From Acetivibrio sp964564015 (GTDB taxonomy: Bacteria; Bacillota; Clostridia; Acetivibrionales; Acetivibrionaceae), in assembly GCA_964564015.1 (NCBI GenBank), contig CAZLZR010000008.1:1-64000 (forward strand): 64,000 nucleotides of DNA. The letters run 5' to 3'. Shown here piece after piece: positions 8,942 through 18,474 of this stretch; position 1 is the stretch's first letter, and every line of letters starts with the position of its first letter. Below the pieces are notes generated by a model. It did no database searches, was not told where the DNA came from, and saw only the letters and a program-made list of their open reading frames with translations. Position numbers and translations under genes: made by a program.

Positions 8942-8971
8942 TTGACAATTCTAAAATATTACAAATTTATA
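8942..8971 (+). promoter_or_regulatory. Candidate sigma-A promoter for the subtilase gene
   Basis: TTGACA (8942-8947), an 18-base spacer and TTTATA (8966-8971) lie about 215 bases before the protease start. The -35 is perfect and the -10 imperfect. A long 5' leader would result. Confidence 0.4.
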
Positions 8972-8990
8972 AACTTTGATTAAAACATAT

Positions 8991-9006
8991 TGAAAATTCA
9001 TTTTCA
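8991..9006. promoter_or_regulatory. 16-nt palindrome in the protease leader (possible operator)
   Basis: TGAAAATTCATTTTCA is a perfect dyad located about 20 bases after the candidate -10 box, close to the expected transcription start. Its form resembles binding sites of dimeric repressors of the Fur type, but no regulator can be assigned. Confidence 0.3.
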
Positions 9007-9054
9007 TTGCTGTAATATTAATTCAATCTATTGGTAGCATTTGTAAATATTATT

Positions 9055-9179
9055 AAAGGAGGTGATATATAGCTACATAATTTATTGTGTCAATATTTTT
9101 GCCTCTTGTGCTTTTAAGGAGGTATTACTGATTTGTTTCAATATTAATTCAACAAAAAACAAATTTATCAAAAGGAGGG
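9055..9179 (+). promoter_or_regulatory. Leader with three successive Shine-Dalgarno-like boxes
   Basis: AAAGGAGGTG (9055-9064), AAGGAGGT (9116-9123) and AAAGGAGGG (9171-9179) precede the protease ATG at 9187. Only the third is properly spaced for it. The first two are followed by at most very short frames, so they might serve leader peptides, ribosome standby sites or mRNA stabilisation. Confidence 0.4.
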
Positions 9180-9186
9180 TTCCATT

Positions 9187-12100
9187 ATGTTAAAAAAAGC
9201 AATATCAGTAGTAACAATGGCCTGCGTGATATCATCTGCTTTAACTTTTAATGTATTCGCCAAAGATACACCGTCAGTCCAGACCAGCAAAAGATTCGAC
9301 AAAGCAATCAGTATGAATTCAAAACCCAGAAAACCAGGACAATTGATTGTAAAGTACAAAAACGATAAATCTCTAAAAGCCAATAAAAGCAATATAATAA
9401 AAAATGATGGTAAAATCCTGAAATCAGACGATACAGGCCTAGCTTTGGTGCAAGTTGATGAAAATAAACTTGCTGAAAAAATAGAGCTTTTTGAAAAGAA
9501 CAGCAACGTGGAATATGTTGCTCCAAACTATATTAGAAAGGCTCTCGATTTTCCTGAGGATGCTCCTGATGATCCTTTATATGAGGAACAATGGGGACTT
9601 CAAAATATTAACGCACCTTCCGCATGGGCTACGTTAGGTGATACCTCCGATTTAGACGAAGTAGTGGTAGCAGTTATTGATACCGGACTTGATATAGAGC
9701 ATGAAGACCTGAAAGACAGGGTAGTTGCAGGTTATGACTTCATTGATATGGATGAAGATCCTTCACCGGGACCATATAATGAAGAACATGCTTCTCATGT
9801 GGCAGGCATAATCGCTGCTTCCACAGATAACGGAATCGGAGTTGCAGGAACAGCTGGAACAGCACCGGTAAAAATTATGCCTTTAAGAGTTTTAGAAGCC
9901 GGATATGGAGATGACTTTACCATTGCACAGGCAATCAATTATGCTGCCGACAATGGCGCAAAAGTAATCAACATGAGTCTCGGCGGATATGGAGATAGCC
10001 CGGTACTTACTGAAGCTTGTAATTATGCTTTCTCTAAAAATGTTGTCGTTGTTGCTGCTGCCGGAAACAGTTCTATGGACGCAGAAAACTTTTCTCCAGC
10101 ATCCATACCTGGTGTTATAACCGTTGCTGCCACAGACATCGAGAACTCTCTCGCGTACTTCTCAAATTATGGTTCCACCGTTGAAATTTCAGCACCCGGT
10201 GTAAACGTTTTAAGTACACTGCCAGGAAATATATATGAAGCCTACGATGGCACATCAATGGCAACACCATTTGTAGCTGCTGCTTGTGCGCTTTTAATTT
10301 CCAAAAACCCTTCTCTTTCCATAATTGAAGTTGAGCAGTACCTTACTGATTCTGCTCTGGACTTAGGTGATGATGGAAAGGATGAAAAATTCGGATACGG
10401 TCTTCTGGATTTAAACAAGGCACTTAATACAACTGAAATCACACCCAGACTGGAAATAATGAATCTTGCCGATAAATCTACCGTATATGATCTTTTAAAC
10501 GTACAGACGAGATTCACTTATCCTGAAAAAATAGTTACCACAGATTTATATATTGATGAAACTGTTGTCGAATCAGTATACAATGAATCAAACAACATGT
10601 TTAACAACTTTGAAATCGATACTTACAAATTCAAAGACGGGAAGCATACTCTAAGAGTTGTTGCTCAAGATATTAATGAGCAGACCTACTCAAAGGAAAT
10701 AAACATCAATATCAGAAACACTGTTTATACCGGCATGAGGGTAAAATTAACACATGACGGCGAACCTGTAAGTGCAGGGTATGTTGAAGTCTGGAATAAA
10801 TATTCTCAAAATGGTGAAACCTATTATGATTATGTTTATGCAGGAACAACAAACAAGAACGGAGTTGCCATAGTTCCAGGATCTTCTGCACCAAATGGCA
10901 ACGAATACATCATCATAGCAAACTACGCTATAGATAATGGTAACGATGAATATTCCTATGCCACACTCATTGAAGAAGCTACTGCACCCGGAATAATTAA
11001 AATTGACGGTGGAGATCTCATACCTGTTTCTGTCGATACAGGACTTACCAGTGAGATCCAGAATGTATATGCAAACTATAAATTCCCGGAATCAAATCAG
11101 AGCTTCACATGCTATCTACCTCAGAATTCTGAAGACGGATCCTTTGAAGCCTTTTTAAATCCTGGAACTTATACTTTTGAAGTACTTGCAGCAGATATTG
11201 ATGAAGAAACCTATGAAATTTCATCGAAAGAACCTATTTACATGATTAAGTCTGAAGAAGTTGAAATTGATTCCGGCAACTTTTACGTAGCTATGGATAG
11301 CGATGTTTCAAACCTTTCAAAAGTTGATATGTCCTATGAAAGAATTCATGGTTTTACACCTGAGGAGTCAATTTTCTCAATTTCTCCAATGAACTCCAAT
11401 TTCTCTACCGGTTTTATGCTTGAAGACGTCACCAAAATACCTGAACTCTATGTAACACCTGATTATTATTCCTATTACATTGACATTTTAGGACAAAAAG
11501 ACGACCAAAGTGCAATAATTGAACTACAAGGCAGTCTCTCTGACCTAGAAGCTGATGAGGAAACTTCTGTAACAATTGGTGGAACCTTTACCGGAAAAGT
11601 TGGTCTGGACAAGACTAAATTCCTCCCTGGAGAATCCTTAAATGTTAATACTTCTGTAACTGACAGTTATGGCAACAGACTTGTATATATGGACTATACA
11701 TACGAAGATCTGTTTATGGGCTTAGACAGTAAAAACATCCTATCTTACAGAACCGATTCCAAAAAGGTTGAATTTAAATCTGCCGACACAGCTATCAAAG
11801 TTATGGAAGATCCTACTGAGCCTGTGGATCCTGAAGAACCAATAGAAATCGAATACAAATCCCCTGCCTCACTTGAGCTTGTTGACAGTAAAAATAATGT
11901 ATTATTATCTTATGATCAATACATGCTTGATTGGATGTACTTTGAACTGCCACAGAGTTTGGCTACAGGGAATTATAAATTAAGATTGGTTGTGGAACTT
12001 CCTTACTTGATCCAGGCGGAAACAGCATTAAGTGCCACCAGAGAAATCAAGAATAATGCAGTTAAATTTACAGTAGAGCTTCCTGATAAAACAAAAGCAA

Positions 12101-13275
12101 CTTATGCTTCCGTTGAAGCAACTAATACTACAACAGACGAATACTACTATTCGTCCGGTGAGTTATTAAATGGTGAATTGTATCTTTCCTTGCCAAAAGG
12201 AAACTATAACTTTGTTGTTACTACAGTAACTAATGACGGTAAACCTGTTATTTACTTCAAAGACGGGAAGTCTCCTGCAAATTATAGTTTATCATCAAGT
12301 ACATTACAGAATGTTAATTTTACAGCTAAGGATGAGAATGGAAAACTTCTTAACAATCCAGGTGTTTACTACTTTACACTTCCCAATTCAAATTATCAGT
12401 ACTACCTGGGCTATAACGATGTGGATGTAACAATGAGTGATGTATATCTTTCAAAGGGTACATATAACTTTATAACAACACTCTACAATCCTGAGACATA
12501 CTCCATGGAACGTATTTTATCAAGACCTGATACAACCGTCGGGTTAAAAACTAAAGCTGCTCAGACAGTAGAATTTAATTCCAAGAATCTATCCGTAGTA
12601 AGTCTTGATAAAAAATCAGAATTTGATTTCATCTATGCTACTATCAGTGATCCGAAGACAGGTTTATCTTCATGGCTTGAGCTTTCAAATAGCAACTCCG
12701 TTAAAGTACCAAAAGGATTCTATACTTTGGATGTTATATGTGGAAAAACCGATTATGAGAACACCTATGCTTACAACATGACTTCACAAAAAGATTTCTC
12801 CGGTAATTTCACTACTTTGAATTTTTCAACCGACTTTAGTATAACGCTAACCCCAAGCAAGTCAATATACAAGACAGGTGAAACACTGAAAACAACAAAT
12901 GTTATAGCCGACAGATACGGAAACCGTGTAACAAGCATTTATGGCTACAGTTCATTTGGTTACTTCTCCGAGAAACTTAAATCTGGAAAAGGAACAGTAA
13001 TAATAAGAAAAGACCAAGGGCAACTTAAGCTGTTTGACCTTAGCAAAGATGAGTATATAGAAATACCATACTATGATATCAGGGCACCGTTTATGACTAT
13101 AAAGGATTCTTTCGGTGATGTGATTTTCTCAGCAAAATCTCCTGATTTCTATACACAATCCCAAATCAAACTTTCTTCCGACTGGATAGAAAGTGGAAAT
13201 TACAAATTAGTTATGACTGTGGATATAGATGCTGACGGAAATCAGTCTGCCGAAACCTCCTTCAAGGTTAAGTAG
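9187..13275 (+). CDS. Secreted subtilisin-like serine protease with long C-terminal extension
   Basis: Extracellular S8 family peptidase of 1362 residues. Residues 1-25 are a signal peptide ending NVFA. Residues of about 45-115 look like an inhibitor I9 propeptide (GQLIVKYKN, VEYVAPNY). The catalytic domain, about 130-410, has Asp165 (AVIDTGLD), His201, oxyanion Asn294 (AAGNSS) and Ser357 (DGTSMATPF). The histidine motif reads HASHVAG rather than the usual HGTHVAG. The remaining roughly 950 residues are beta-rich. They include a module of about 410 residues present twice: GNYKLRLVV near 926 matches GNYKLVMTV near 1336, and YGNRLVYMDY near 827 matches YGNRVTSIYGY near 1242. No dockerin, SLH domain or sortase motif is seen, so cell attachment is not predicted. 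Strong AAAGGAGGG before the ATG. Confidence 0.92.
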   Translation: MLKKAISVVTMACVISSALTFNVFAKDTPSVQTSKRFDKAISMNSKPRKPGQLIVKYKNDKSLKANKSNIIKNDGKILKSDDTGLALVQVDENKLAEKIELFEKNSNVEYVAPNYIRKALDFPEDAPDDPLYEEQWGLQNINAPSAWATLGDTSDLDEVVVAVIDTGLDIEHEDLKDRVVAGYDFIDMDEDPSPGPYNEEHASHVAGIIAASTDNGIGVAGTAGTAPVKIMPLRVLEAGYGDDFTIAQAINYAADNGAKVINMSLGGYGDSPVLTEACNYAFSKNVVVVAAAGNSSMDAENFSPASIPGVITVAATDIENSLAYFSNYGSTVEISAPGVNVLSTLPGNIYEAYDGTSMATPFVAAACALLISKNPSLSIIEVEQYLTDSALDLGDDGKDEKFGYGLLDLNKALNTTEITPRLEIMNLADKSTVYDLLNVQTRFTYPEKIVTTDLYIDETVVESVYNESNNMFNNFEIDTYKFKDGKHTLRVVAQDINEQTYSKEININIRNTVYTGMRVKLTHDGEPVSAGYVEVWNKYSQNGETYYDYVYAGTTNKNGVAIVPGSSAPNGNEYIIIANYAIDNGNDEYSYATLIEEATAPGIIKIDGGDLIPVSVDTGLTSEIQNVYANYKFPESNQSFTCYLPQNSEDGSFEAFLNPGTYTFEVLAADIDEETYEISSKEPIYMIKSEEVEIDSGNFYVAMDSDVSNLSKVDMSYERIHGFTPEESIFSISPMNSNFSTGFMLEDVTKIPELYVTPDYYSYYIDILGQKDDQSAIIELQGSLSDLEADEETSVTIGGTFTGKVGLDKTKFLPGESLNVNTSVTDSYGNRLVYMDYTYEDLFMGLDSKNILSYRTDSKKVEFKSADTAIKVMEDPTEPVDPEEPIEIEYKSPASLELVDSKNNVLLSYDQYMLDWMYFELPQSLATGNYKLRLVVELPYLIQAETALSATREIKNNAVKFTVELPDKTKATYASVEATNTTTDEYYYSSGELLNGELYLSLPKGNYNFVVTTVTNDGKPVIYFKDGKSPANYSLSSSTLQNVNFTAKDENGKLLNNPGVYYFTLPNSNYQYYLGYNDVDVTMSDVYLSKGTYNFITTLYNPETYSMERILSRPDTTVGLKTKAAQTVEFNSKNLSVVSLDKKSEFDFIYATISDPKTGLSSWLELSNSNSVKVPKGFYTLDVICGKTDYENTYAYNMTSQKDFSGNFTTLNFSTDFSITLTPSKSIYKTGETLKTTNVIADRYGNRVTSIYGYSSFGYFSEKLKSGKGTVIIRKDQGQLKLFDLSKDEYIEIPYYDIRAPFMTIKDSFGDVIFSAKSPDFYTQSQIKLSSDWIESGNYKLVMTVDIDADGNQSAETSFKVK

Positions 13276-13307
13276 AACAGTTAACAGCCTATTAGAAGCA
13301 TAACACA

Positions 13308-13350
13308 AAAAGACCTTCATGAAATTCAACAGACTTTCATGAAGGTCTTT
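13308..13350. terminator. Bidirectional terminator between protease and chemoreceptor genes
   Basis: Arms AAAGACCTTCATGAAA and TTTCATGAAGGTCTTT form a perfect 16-bp stem with A-rich and T-rich flanks, between convergent genes. Confidence 0.85.
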
Positions 13351-13415
13351 CTTAATGTACTCCAAATTAACAGTATTTCTTCCAGATTTTTCTTTCTCAC
13401 AAATAATATTCACGC

Positions 13416-15674
13416 TTAGTCCAGTTTAAATATTGATAAGGCTTTATTGAGTTCCTGTGCCATTTTACTCAGCTCACCGGCATACCCGGAAAGTTCTTCT
13501 GCTTCATTCATCTGTTCCTGAGTATTTGCAGAAACATCCTCTGTAGTTGCTGCCGCTTCTTCAGAAACAACGGCTACCCTCTTTAACGAGTTTTTCGTAA
13601 GCTCATTGAGTGATGCAATTTTTCTTACCTGATCTGTGACCTCCTGTATCTGTTTAGTAACAATGCTCATTCCGTTAATTATTGTTTTAAAAGTATTGTC
13701 CGTCTCATGTACAGCCTCCATTTGTTCACTCATTATATGACTTGTACTGTTTGCATATTCTACCGTAGTTTCAGTTTTTTGCTGTATATTATTTAGTATC
13801 TTGTTAACCACATCAGATGCTTCTTTAATCCTGTTTGCCAACTTTTTAACCTCTGTAGCAACTACTGCAAAGCCTTTTCCTGTTTCACCTGCCTTAGCCG
13901 CTTCAATGGTAGCATTTAGTGCAATAAGCTTCGTCTGGCTGGCTATATCCATAATGAGTTTTATAATCTTCTTTACTTCCTTAGCATCATTTTTAAGGAT
14001 AGTAATGTCATTTTTAATCTTATTTGATACCTCACCGGTCTCAGCAGACTTTTCCTTCAGGGATTTAACCGAAAATAATGCTTTTTCACTCAAGTTATAA
14101 GTATCAGTTGCAATTTCTGAAACATTCACAACTTCACCCTGCACCTTGACTATTCCATCATACAGATTACTCATATATATAGATGCATCGGATATTTCCA
14201 TAGCTTGTGAAGATGCACCTTCGGCAATTTCCATGGTGGTTGCTGCAATTTTCGACGTCAATTGAGTTGACCTTTTCACATATGCATTTATTTCCTCAGC
14301 ACTCTTAAGAACCTTTCTGGCAGACTCATCACCATTTGTTACCACCTTTCTTATATTGCCGATCATCTCATTAAAATTATTCATTACCACACTTATTTCA
14401 TCCTTTTTATCATCCTCTATGTCAATGGCAAGATTTCCGTTTCTCCCCATCTTCATGAGAGTTACCAGCTTTCCTAAAGGTTTTGAGATGCTGCGGGTTA
14501 TTAAAAACGAAAGTATAACTGTAAACACCAAACAGATAATAAAGATGTATAACATTGTCCATAAAAGGCTGTTTGATTCTTTATTAAGATAAGAGTTCGG
14601 AATGGTACTCACTACACACCAATTATATTTATCCAAATATGTATGTGTAATAAGATAATTCTTATTATTAATTTTCGCCTGAAAATCGTATTTTTTCTCA
14701 CTGTTCTTTATTTTAAGCTGATTAATAAAATTTATATCATGAAAAACCTTCCCGGTTTCAATTTTTTCGTTATTACTCGATACCACAATCCCATTACTTT
14801 CGACTATAAAAATGCCAGTATCCTCTCCTAAATCAATTGACTTATACTGATTCAGAAGATAGTCATCTCTAAGTACACAGATAATATTTCCAATATATTT
14901 CCCATTTGTAACTGATATAACTTTATTGCTTATAACCGGATAACACCCCTTCCCATTACGGGCATTAGGAGAAATATAAAAACTGAAGTAGTTTGTGTCA
15001 CTTGACTTATTCATATCTTCAATAAGCTTTTTTATATCTTCATCGGGTATAATGTTACTACCATAGTCTATACTGGTATAGTCAGGCAAAATCACTTTGA
15101 ACATAGCTATACTGCTTCCCATAGTACCTAATTGATTTGCCAGATACTTCGCATATTCCCCCATAACTTGTTTATCATAGAATACATCTGTTTTAGGATC
15201 AATTATTTTAGCTAAAGTGTCCTGCAAGGAATTTCTTGTAACTGAACTGTTGGTTGACATCTCATAAATAAAGTTCTCGATCCTTTTGATATCTTTACTT
15301 AATATATCCCCTATCTGGTTTGTAATCTGTATTGAGTACGTACTTATTTTATTTTTTATTGCATTGCTTGACTTGTTATACGACAGAAAACTGGTAACAA
15401 TCAGAAGAATAAATACAATTCCTGTAATAGAAATCAGAAGACGAGTATGGATCTTGATATTTCTTAGAGGCATACTGAAAAAATCAAGAATTGTTTCAAT
15501 GTTGATAGAAGAAGGCAATTTGAATTTTTTATTTTGTTTCGATCTATTTTTAATTCCAGATATACTTTTGGAAACAAACATCTTTTTCAACAATATTGAA
15601 ATGTCAACAACAAAATTCTTAAGATGTTTGCCACCCTCCTGAAAGAATTTTCTAAAGCTTTTAAAGTAATTCAT
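13416..15674 (-). CDS. Methyl-accepting chemotaxis protein (dCache type)
   Basis: Transmembrane chemoreceptor of 752 residues that signals through CheA/CheW. An unusual basic N-terminal cytoplasmic stretch of about 75 residues precedes the first membrane helix (LLISITGIVFILLIVTSFL). An extracellular Cache-like sensor of about 270 residues follows, then a second helix (LLWTMLYIFIICLVFTVILS), a HAMP domain and a long signalling coiled coil. The hairpin tip is canonical: QTKLIALNATIEAAKAGETG then KGFAVVATEVKKLA. ATG at 15674 with AGGAGG. It lies downstream of an orphan substrate-binding lipoprotein on the same strand, suggesting a possible partner (inference). Confidence 0.93.
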   Translation of the reverse strand: MNYFKSFRKFFQEGGKHLKNFVVDISILLKKMFVSKSISGIKNRSKQNKKFKLPSSINIETILDFFSMPLRNIKIHTRLLISITGIVFILLIVTSFLSYNKSSNAIKNKISTYSIQITNQIGDILSKDIKRIENFIYEMSTNSSVTRNSLQDTLAKIIDPKTDVFYDKQVMGEYAKYLANQLGTMGSSIAMFKVILPDYTSIDYGSNIIPDEDIKKLIEDMNKSSDTNYFSFYISPNARNGKGCYPVISNKVISVTNGKYIGNIICVLRDDYLLNQYKSIDLGEDTGIFIVESNGIVVSSNNEKIETGKVFHDINFINQLKIKNSEKKYDFQAKINNKNYLITHTYLDKYNWCVVSTIPNSYLNKESNSLLWTMLYIFIICLVFTVILSFLITRSISKPLGKLVTLMKMGRNGNLAIDIEDDKKDEISVVMNNFNEMIGNIRKVVTNGDESARKVLKSAEEINAYVKRSTQLTSKIAATTMEIAEGASSQAMEISDASIYMSNLYDGIVKVQGEVVNVSEIATDTYNLSEKALFSVKSLKEKSAETGEVSNKIKNDITILKNDAKEVKKIIKLIMDIASQTKLIALNATIEAAKAGETGKGFAVVATEVKKLANRIKEASDVVNKILNNIQQKTETTVEYANSTSHIMSEQMEAVHETDNTFKTIINGMSIVTKQIQEVTDQVRKIASLNELTKNSLKRVAVVSEEAAATTEDVSANTQEQMNEAEELSGYAGELSKMAQELNKALSIFKLD

Positions 15675-15812
15675 TTATTTTGCCTCCTACTATTTATGAA
15701 AACTTGGAAAGAACCACTTTAATAAATTCACATAAAAACAGAACATTAATCACTGCCTAAAAAGCTATAATATATAATCCCAACTTATTCTCAACTAAAT
15801 TAATGCTCAATA

Positions 15813-15849
15813 CGGCAGGCGGTTTTATGTCATATAAGGCCACCTGCCG
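15813..15849. terminator. Hairpin between substrate-binding protein and chemoreceptor genes
   Basis: Arms CGGCAGGCGG (15813-15822) and CCACCTGCCG (15840-15849) form a GC-rich stem with a 17-nt loop and one mismatch. There is no clear T-tract on the minus strand, so it may attenuate readthrough or protect the 3' end of the upstream message. Confidence 0.5.
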
Positions 15850-15884
15850 ACTATAAATATATTTAATTTTTATTGGTACACTAA

Positions 15885-17234
15885 TTAAAATTCATTATCA
15901 AGAGCTTTTTGGAGTTCTTCTTTATGTCCTGTCACAAAATCTTCTATTGACATATTGCCTTTAATTACTTTTTCTGTAAATGCACTTCTAAGGGTATAGT
16001 CATAAGTCTGATATCCGGCGTATAAAGTTGATTTTCCTTTGCCATATATCTTATCCGCTGTCGGCAAATACTTATCATTATACAAACCAAGATTCAGCCA
16101 TTCTTTGAATGATATTAAATCTTTTTCTTTGTCAAACGAGGATAATTCCTCAAAAATCTTGGCAGCCTCTTTAGGATGCTTGGCACCTTTTGGCATTACA
16201 TATACCTTCGCTTCCGTATGGATAGGAACAATATATTCAGAGGCCTTTGGTCCTTTTGGGAAAGCCACAAAGCCAAACTCCGTATTCATTGACTTTTTAA
16301 AATCAACTCCATCCCATTCCCATCCAAAAAACATGGCAACAAGCCCCTGTGAAAAAGCCTTCGGAGCATCATACCAATCATTTTCATCCCTTGGAGGCAT
16401 TATTACTTTGTATTTATTATACAAGTCATTTAAAAACTGAAGTGCTTCCATAGTATTAGGAGTATCCAACATATATTGAGCTTCTCCGTCATCTGTCATT
16501 TTTATAAATTCCCCGTTGTTTGATAATACCATAGGATTGTGCAAGCTATACATCTGCGATACCAATCCCCATTGATCATTTGTTCCATCGCCGTCAGTGT
16601 CCTTAGTAGTTGCTTTTGCAGTTTCAAGAAATGTATCCCAGTTCCACTCACCTTTCTCCTGTAAATCAAACGGATCAGGAACTCCTGCCTTTTCAATCAA
16701 TTCCTTATTATAGTAAAAACCTGATGCATCCCATGAGTAATTAGAAAATCCGTACTGTTTACCTGCATAACGCCCCATTTGATTAATATTGGAAGGCCAT
16801 TTCGGATCGCTGAAGTCAAAATATTCGTCAACAGGTATGATAGTGCCGGCTTTTGCCAGAGCAGGTATAGCCCTTGTTACTTCCATATATGCAATATCTG
16901 CAACAGGTTCTCCGGCGAGAACAGATGCATTGAATTTGCTTACATATGAATCAAACGGAATATTTACATATTCAATTTTACAGTTATATTTTTCTTCCAA
17001 AGCGGCAATGGCTGCTTTACCATCTTCATCAGTTGGTGTTGAATCCCACCACGCCGATATCTTTATTGTATCGCCATTGAGATCAATTGTTTCAGTTGCT
17101 TTTTTGTTACTTGCTTCAGGTGTCTGTGTATCGTTACCGGCTTCAACTGGACGACTTTTGTTACATCCCGTAAATGATGCAATACACGCAACACATAGCA
17201 TCAACGCAAAGACCTTTAACAATGTTTTTTTCAT
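15885..17234 (-). CDS. ABC transporter substrate-binding lipoprotein (sugar type)
   Basis: Extracellular solute-binding protein of family 1 (SBP_bac_1), 449 residues, tethered by a lipid. The signal peptide ends in the lipobox FTGC at about residue 24, followed by a flexible Asn/Thr-rich linker. The mature part has the typical KISAWWDSTPTDEDGKAA start, DIAYMEV, GWEWDGVDF and the hinge-region pattern of oligosaccharide binders. No permease or ATPase gene is adjacent, so the transporter partners are elsewhere or the protein serves another role. The following gene on the same strand is a chemoreceptor. ATG at 17234 with AAAGGAGG. Sugar specificity cannot be read from sequence. Confidence 0.88.
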   Translation of the reverse strand: MKKTLLKVFALMLCVACIASFTGCNKSRPVEAGNDTQTPEASNKKATETIDLNGDTIKISAWWDSTPTDEDGKAAIAALEEKYNCKIEYVNIPFDSYVSKFNASVLAGEPVADIAYMEVTRAIPALAKAGTIIPVDEYFDFSDPKWPSNINQMGRYAGKQYGFSNYSWDASGFYYNKELIEKAGVPDPFDLQEKGEWNWDTFLETAKATTKDTDGDGTNDQWGLVSQMYSLHNPMVLSNNGEFIKMTDDGEAQYMLDTPNTMEALQFLNDLYNKYKVIMPPRDENDWYDAPKAFSQGLVAMFFGWEWDGVDFKKSMNTEFGFVAFPKGPKASEYIVPIHTEAKVYVMPKGAKHPKEAAKIFEELSSFDKEKDLISFKEWLNLGLYNDKYLPTADKIYGKGKSTLYAGYQTYDYTLRSAFTEKVIKGNMSIEDFVTGHKEELQKALDNEF

Positions 17235-17550
17235 TCATTTTCCTCCTTTTGTTTTTGCGAATATTTTACATTTACAACCATATAAAATATTCATTCCACG
17301 GCAAAAGCAATATCGGTTATGTGATAAAACACTTTGTTATTAAATCATAAAAATCAGCTTTTATGCTCTCTTTAGTGGCGAAACACTTTGATATCATGAT
17401 GTGAATAAATCCATCCTTTAATAGATATCGGCAAAATTAATGCTACGATTAATAGGAAGCTATATAAACAGACTATATATTGGCATCAGAAAATTGAATT
17501 TTAAAACAGTAGGATACAAAAATGAATTGAACAAATTACAAGGCAGGAAG

Positions 17551-17578
17551 TGAAAATATGTCCGAAGTCATATTTTCA
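17551..17578 (-). terminator. Hairpin after the phosphoribosyltransferase-like gene
   Basis: Arms TGAAAATATG and CATATTTTCA form a perfect 10-bp stem around an 8-nt loop, 33 bases past the stop. The T-tract is weak. The rest of the 376-base gap (17235-17610) is AT-rich and contains no gene I can support. Confidence 0.5.
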
Positions 17579-17610
17579 GCATTCCTAACTATATAATCGT
17601 GAAAATGATT

Positions 17611-18474
17611 TTACAGACCGTATGGATTCTTTTCGAGCATTAGTTTAGCTCTCTCTTTTGACTTATCATCAGACTTTAATGCCTGCTCAAGAAAATCGGG
17701 ATTTTCCTTCAAGAATCGTGCCATTGATTCTTTTGGATTTATCATATATTCGTCAATCATTTCAAACTGCTTTTCACTTATCATACCCATACGTAAGACA
17801 CTTTTGAACAGATTTACATCTATGCCTACCATAGAATATGATTTTACGTTATAGTTGCTTAATACCTTTTCTCCCCCCTGCTTTCTGTCAACAACAACTA
17901 CGCTCCATTTTAAATTTCCGCCCTTGTTGGAGATTGCAGGAATCCAGGCTCTCTCATAACTTGAAGCTTCTGTTATGAGGTCGGCAATATGAAGAACATT
18001 TTTACCTTCAAGGCTGTTAACTTCTTCAACTTTATCATCTATTGATATTACAGAAGTCATATCTTTATATATTGTAATATGGGGTTTATCAAGCAGTTTT
18101 GCGAGAACAGGAGAGAAAAACCAGTCCCTTCGTTCTCCGCCGGAAATATAGTCAATCTCATTTACATTAATATTTGACTTAATAAAATCTGCCATCTGAT
18201 CCATTAAAGCTCTGTAAATTTTATCGCTTTCATAGTTTTTGAGTGTTTCTCCCAGTACTTTTACAGGACAACTGAAAATATTTTCCTTTTCTGCGTCAAT
18301 AAGTTTTAATAGTTTATTGGCTTTCTCTTCACTCCCATACAGGAAATGAGTATTAATAAAATAGGGTCCAATTGTGCCTGATGTATACCAAAACGGTTTA
18401 TTCTGAGGACAAACCCTTATAGCATCGGTTTCAAAAAGCCATTTGATAAGATTATCTGAATTTGTGTCCACCAT
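17611..18474 (-). CDS. Orotate phosphoribosyltransferase-like protein
   Basis: 287-residue protein of the type I phosphoribosyltransferase fold, related to PyrE. Recognisable parts are FWYTSGTIGPYFINTHF near the N-terminus, YISGGERRDWFFSP in the middle, and VVVDRKQGGEKVL near the position of the PyrE DRxxGG element. The region that should be the PRPP-binding loop reads VLHIADLITEASS in place of the canonical VEDVxTTGGS pattern, lacking the acidic pair and the glycines. A C-terminal helical extension of about 60 residues follows. No pyrimidine genes are nearby. It may be a diverged enzyme or a non-catalytic relative rather than the cell's main PyrE. ATG at 18474 with GGGAGGA close upstream. 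Confidence 0.65.
   Translation of the reverse strand: MVDTNSDNLIKWLFETDAIRVCPQNKPFWYTSGTIGPYFINTHFLYGSEEKANKLLKLIDAEKENIFSCPVKVLGETLKNYESDKIYRALMDQMADFIKSNINVNEIDYISGGERRDWFFSPVLAKLLDKPHITIYKDMTSVISIDDKVEEVNSLEGKNVLHIADLITEASSYERAWIPAISNKGGNLKWSVVVVDRKQGGEKVLSNYNVKSYSMVGIDVNLFKSVLRMGMISEKQFEMIDEYMINPKESMARFLKENPDFLEQALKSDDKSKERAKLMLEKNPYGL

Noticed and set aside
9168..9506. 112-codon minus-strand frame opposite the protease start
   Set aside because: Lies fully antisense to a confident gene and its signal peptide, and has no ribosome binding site.
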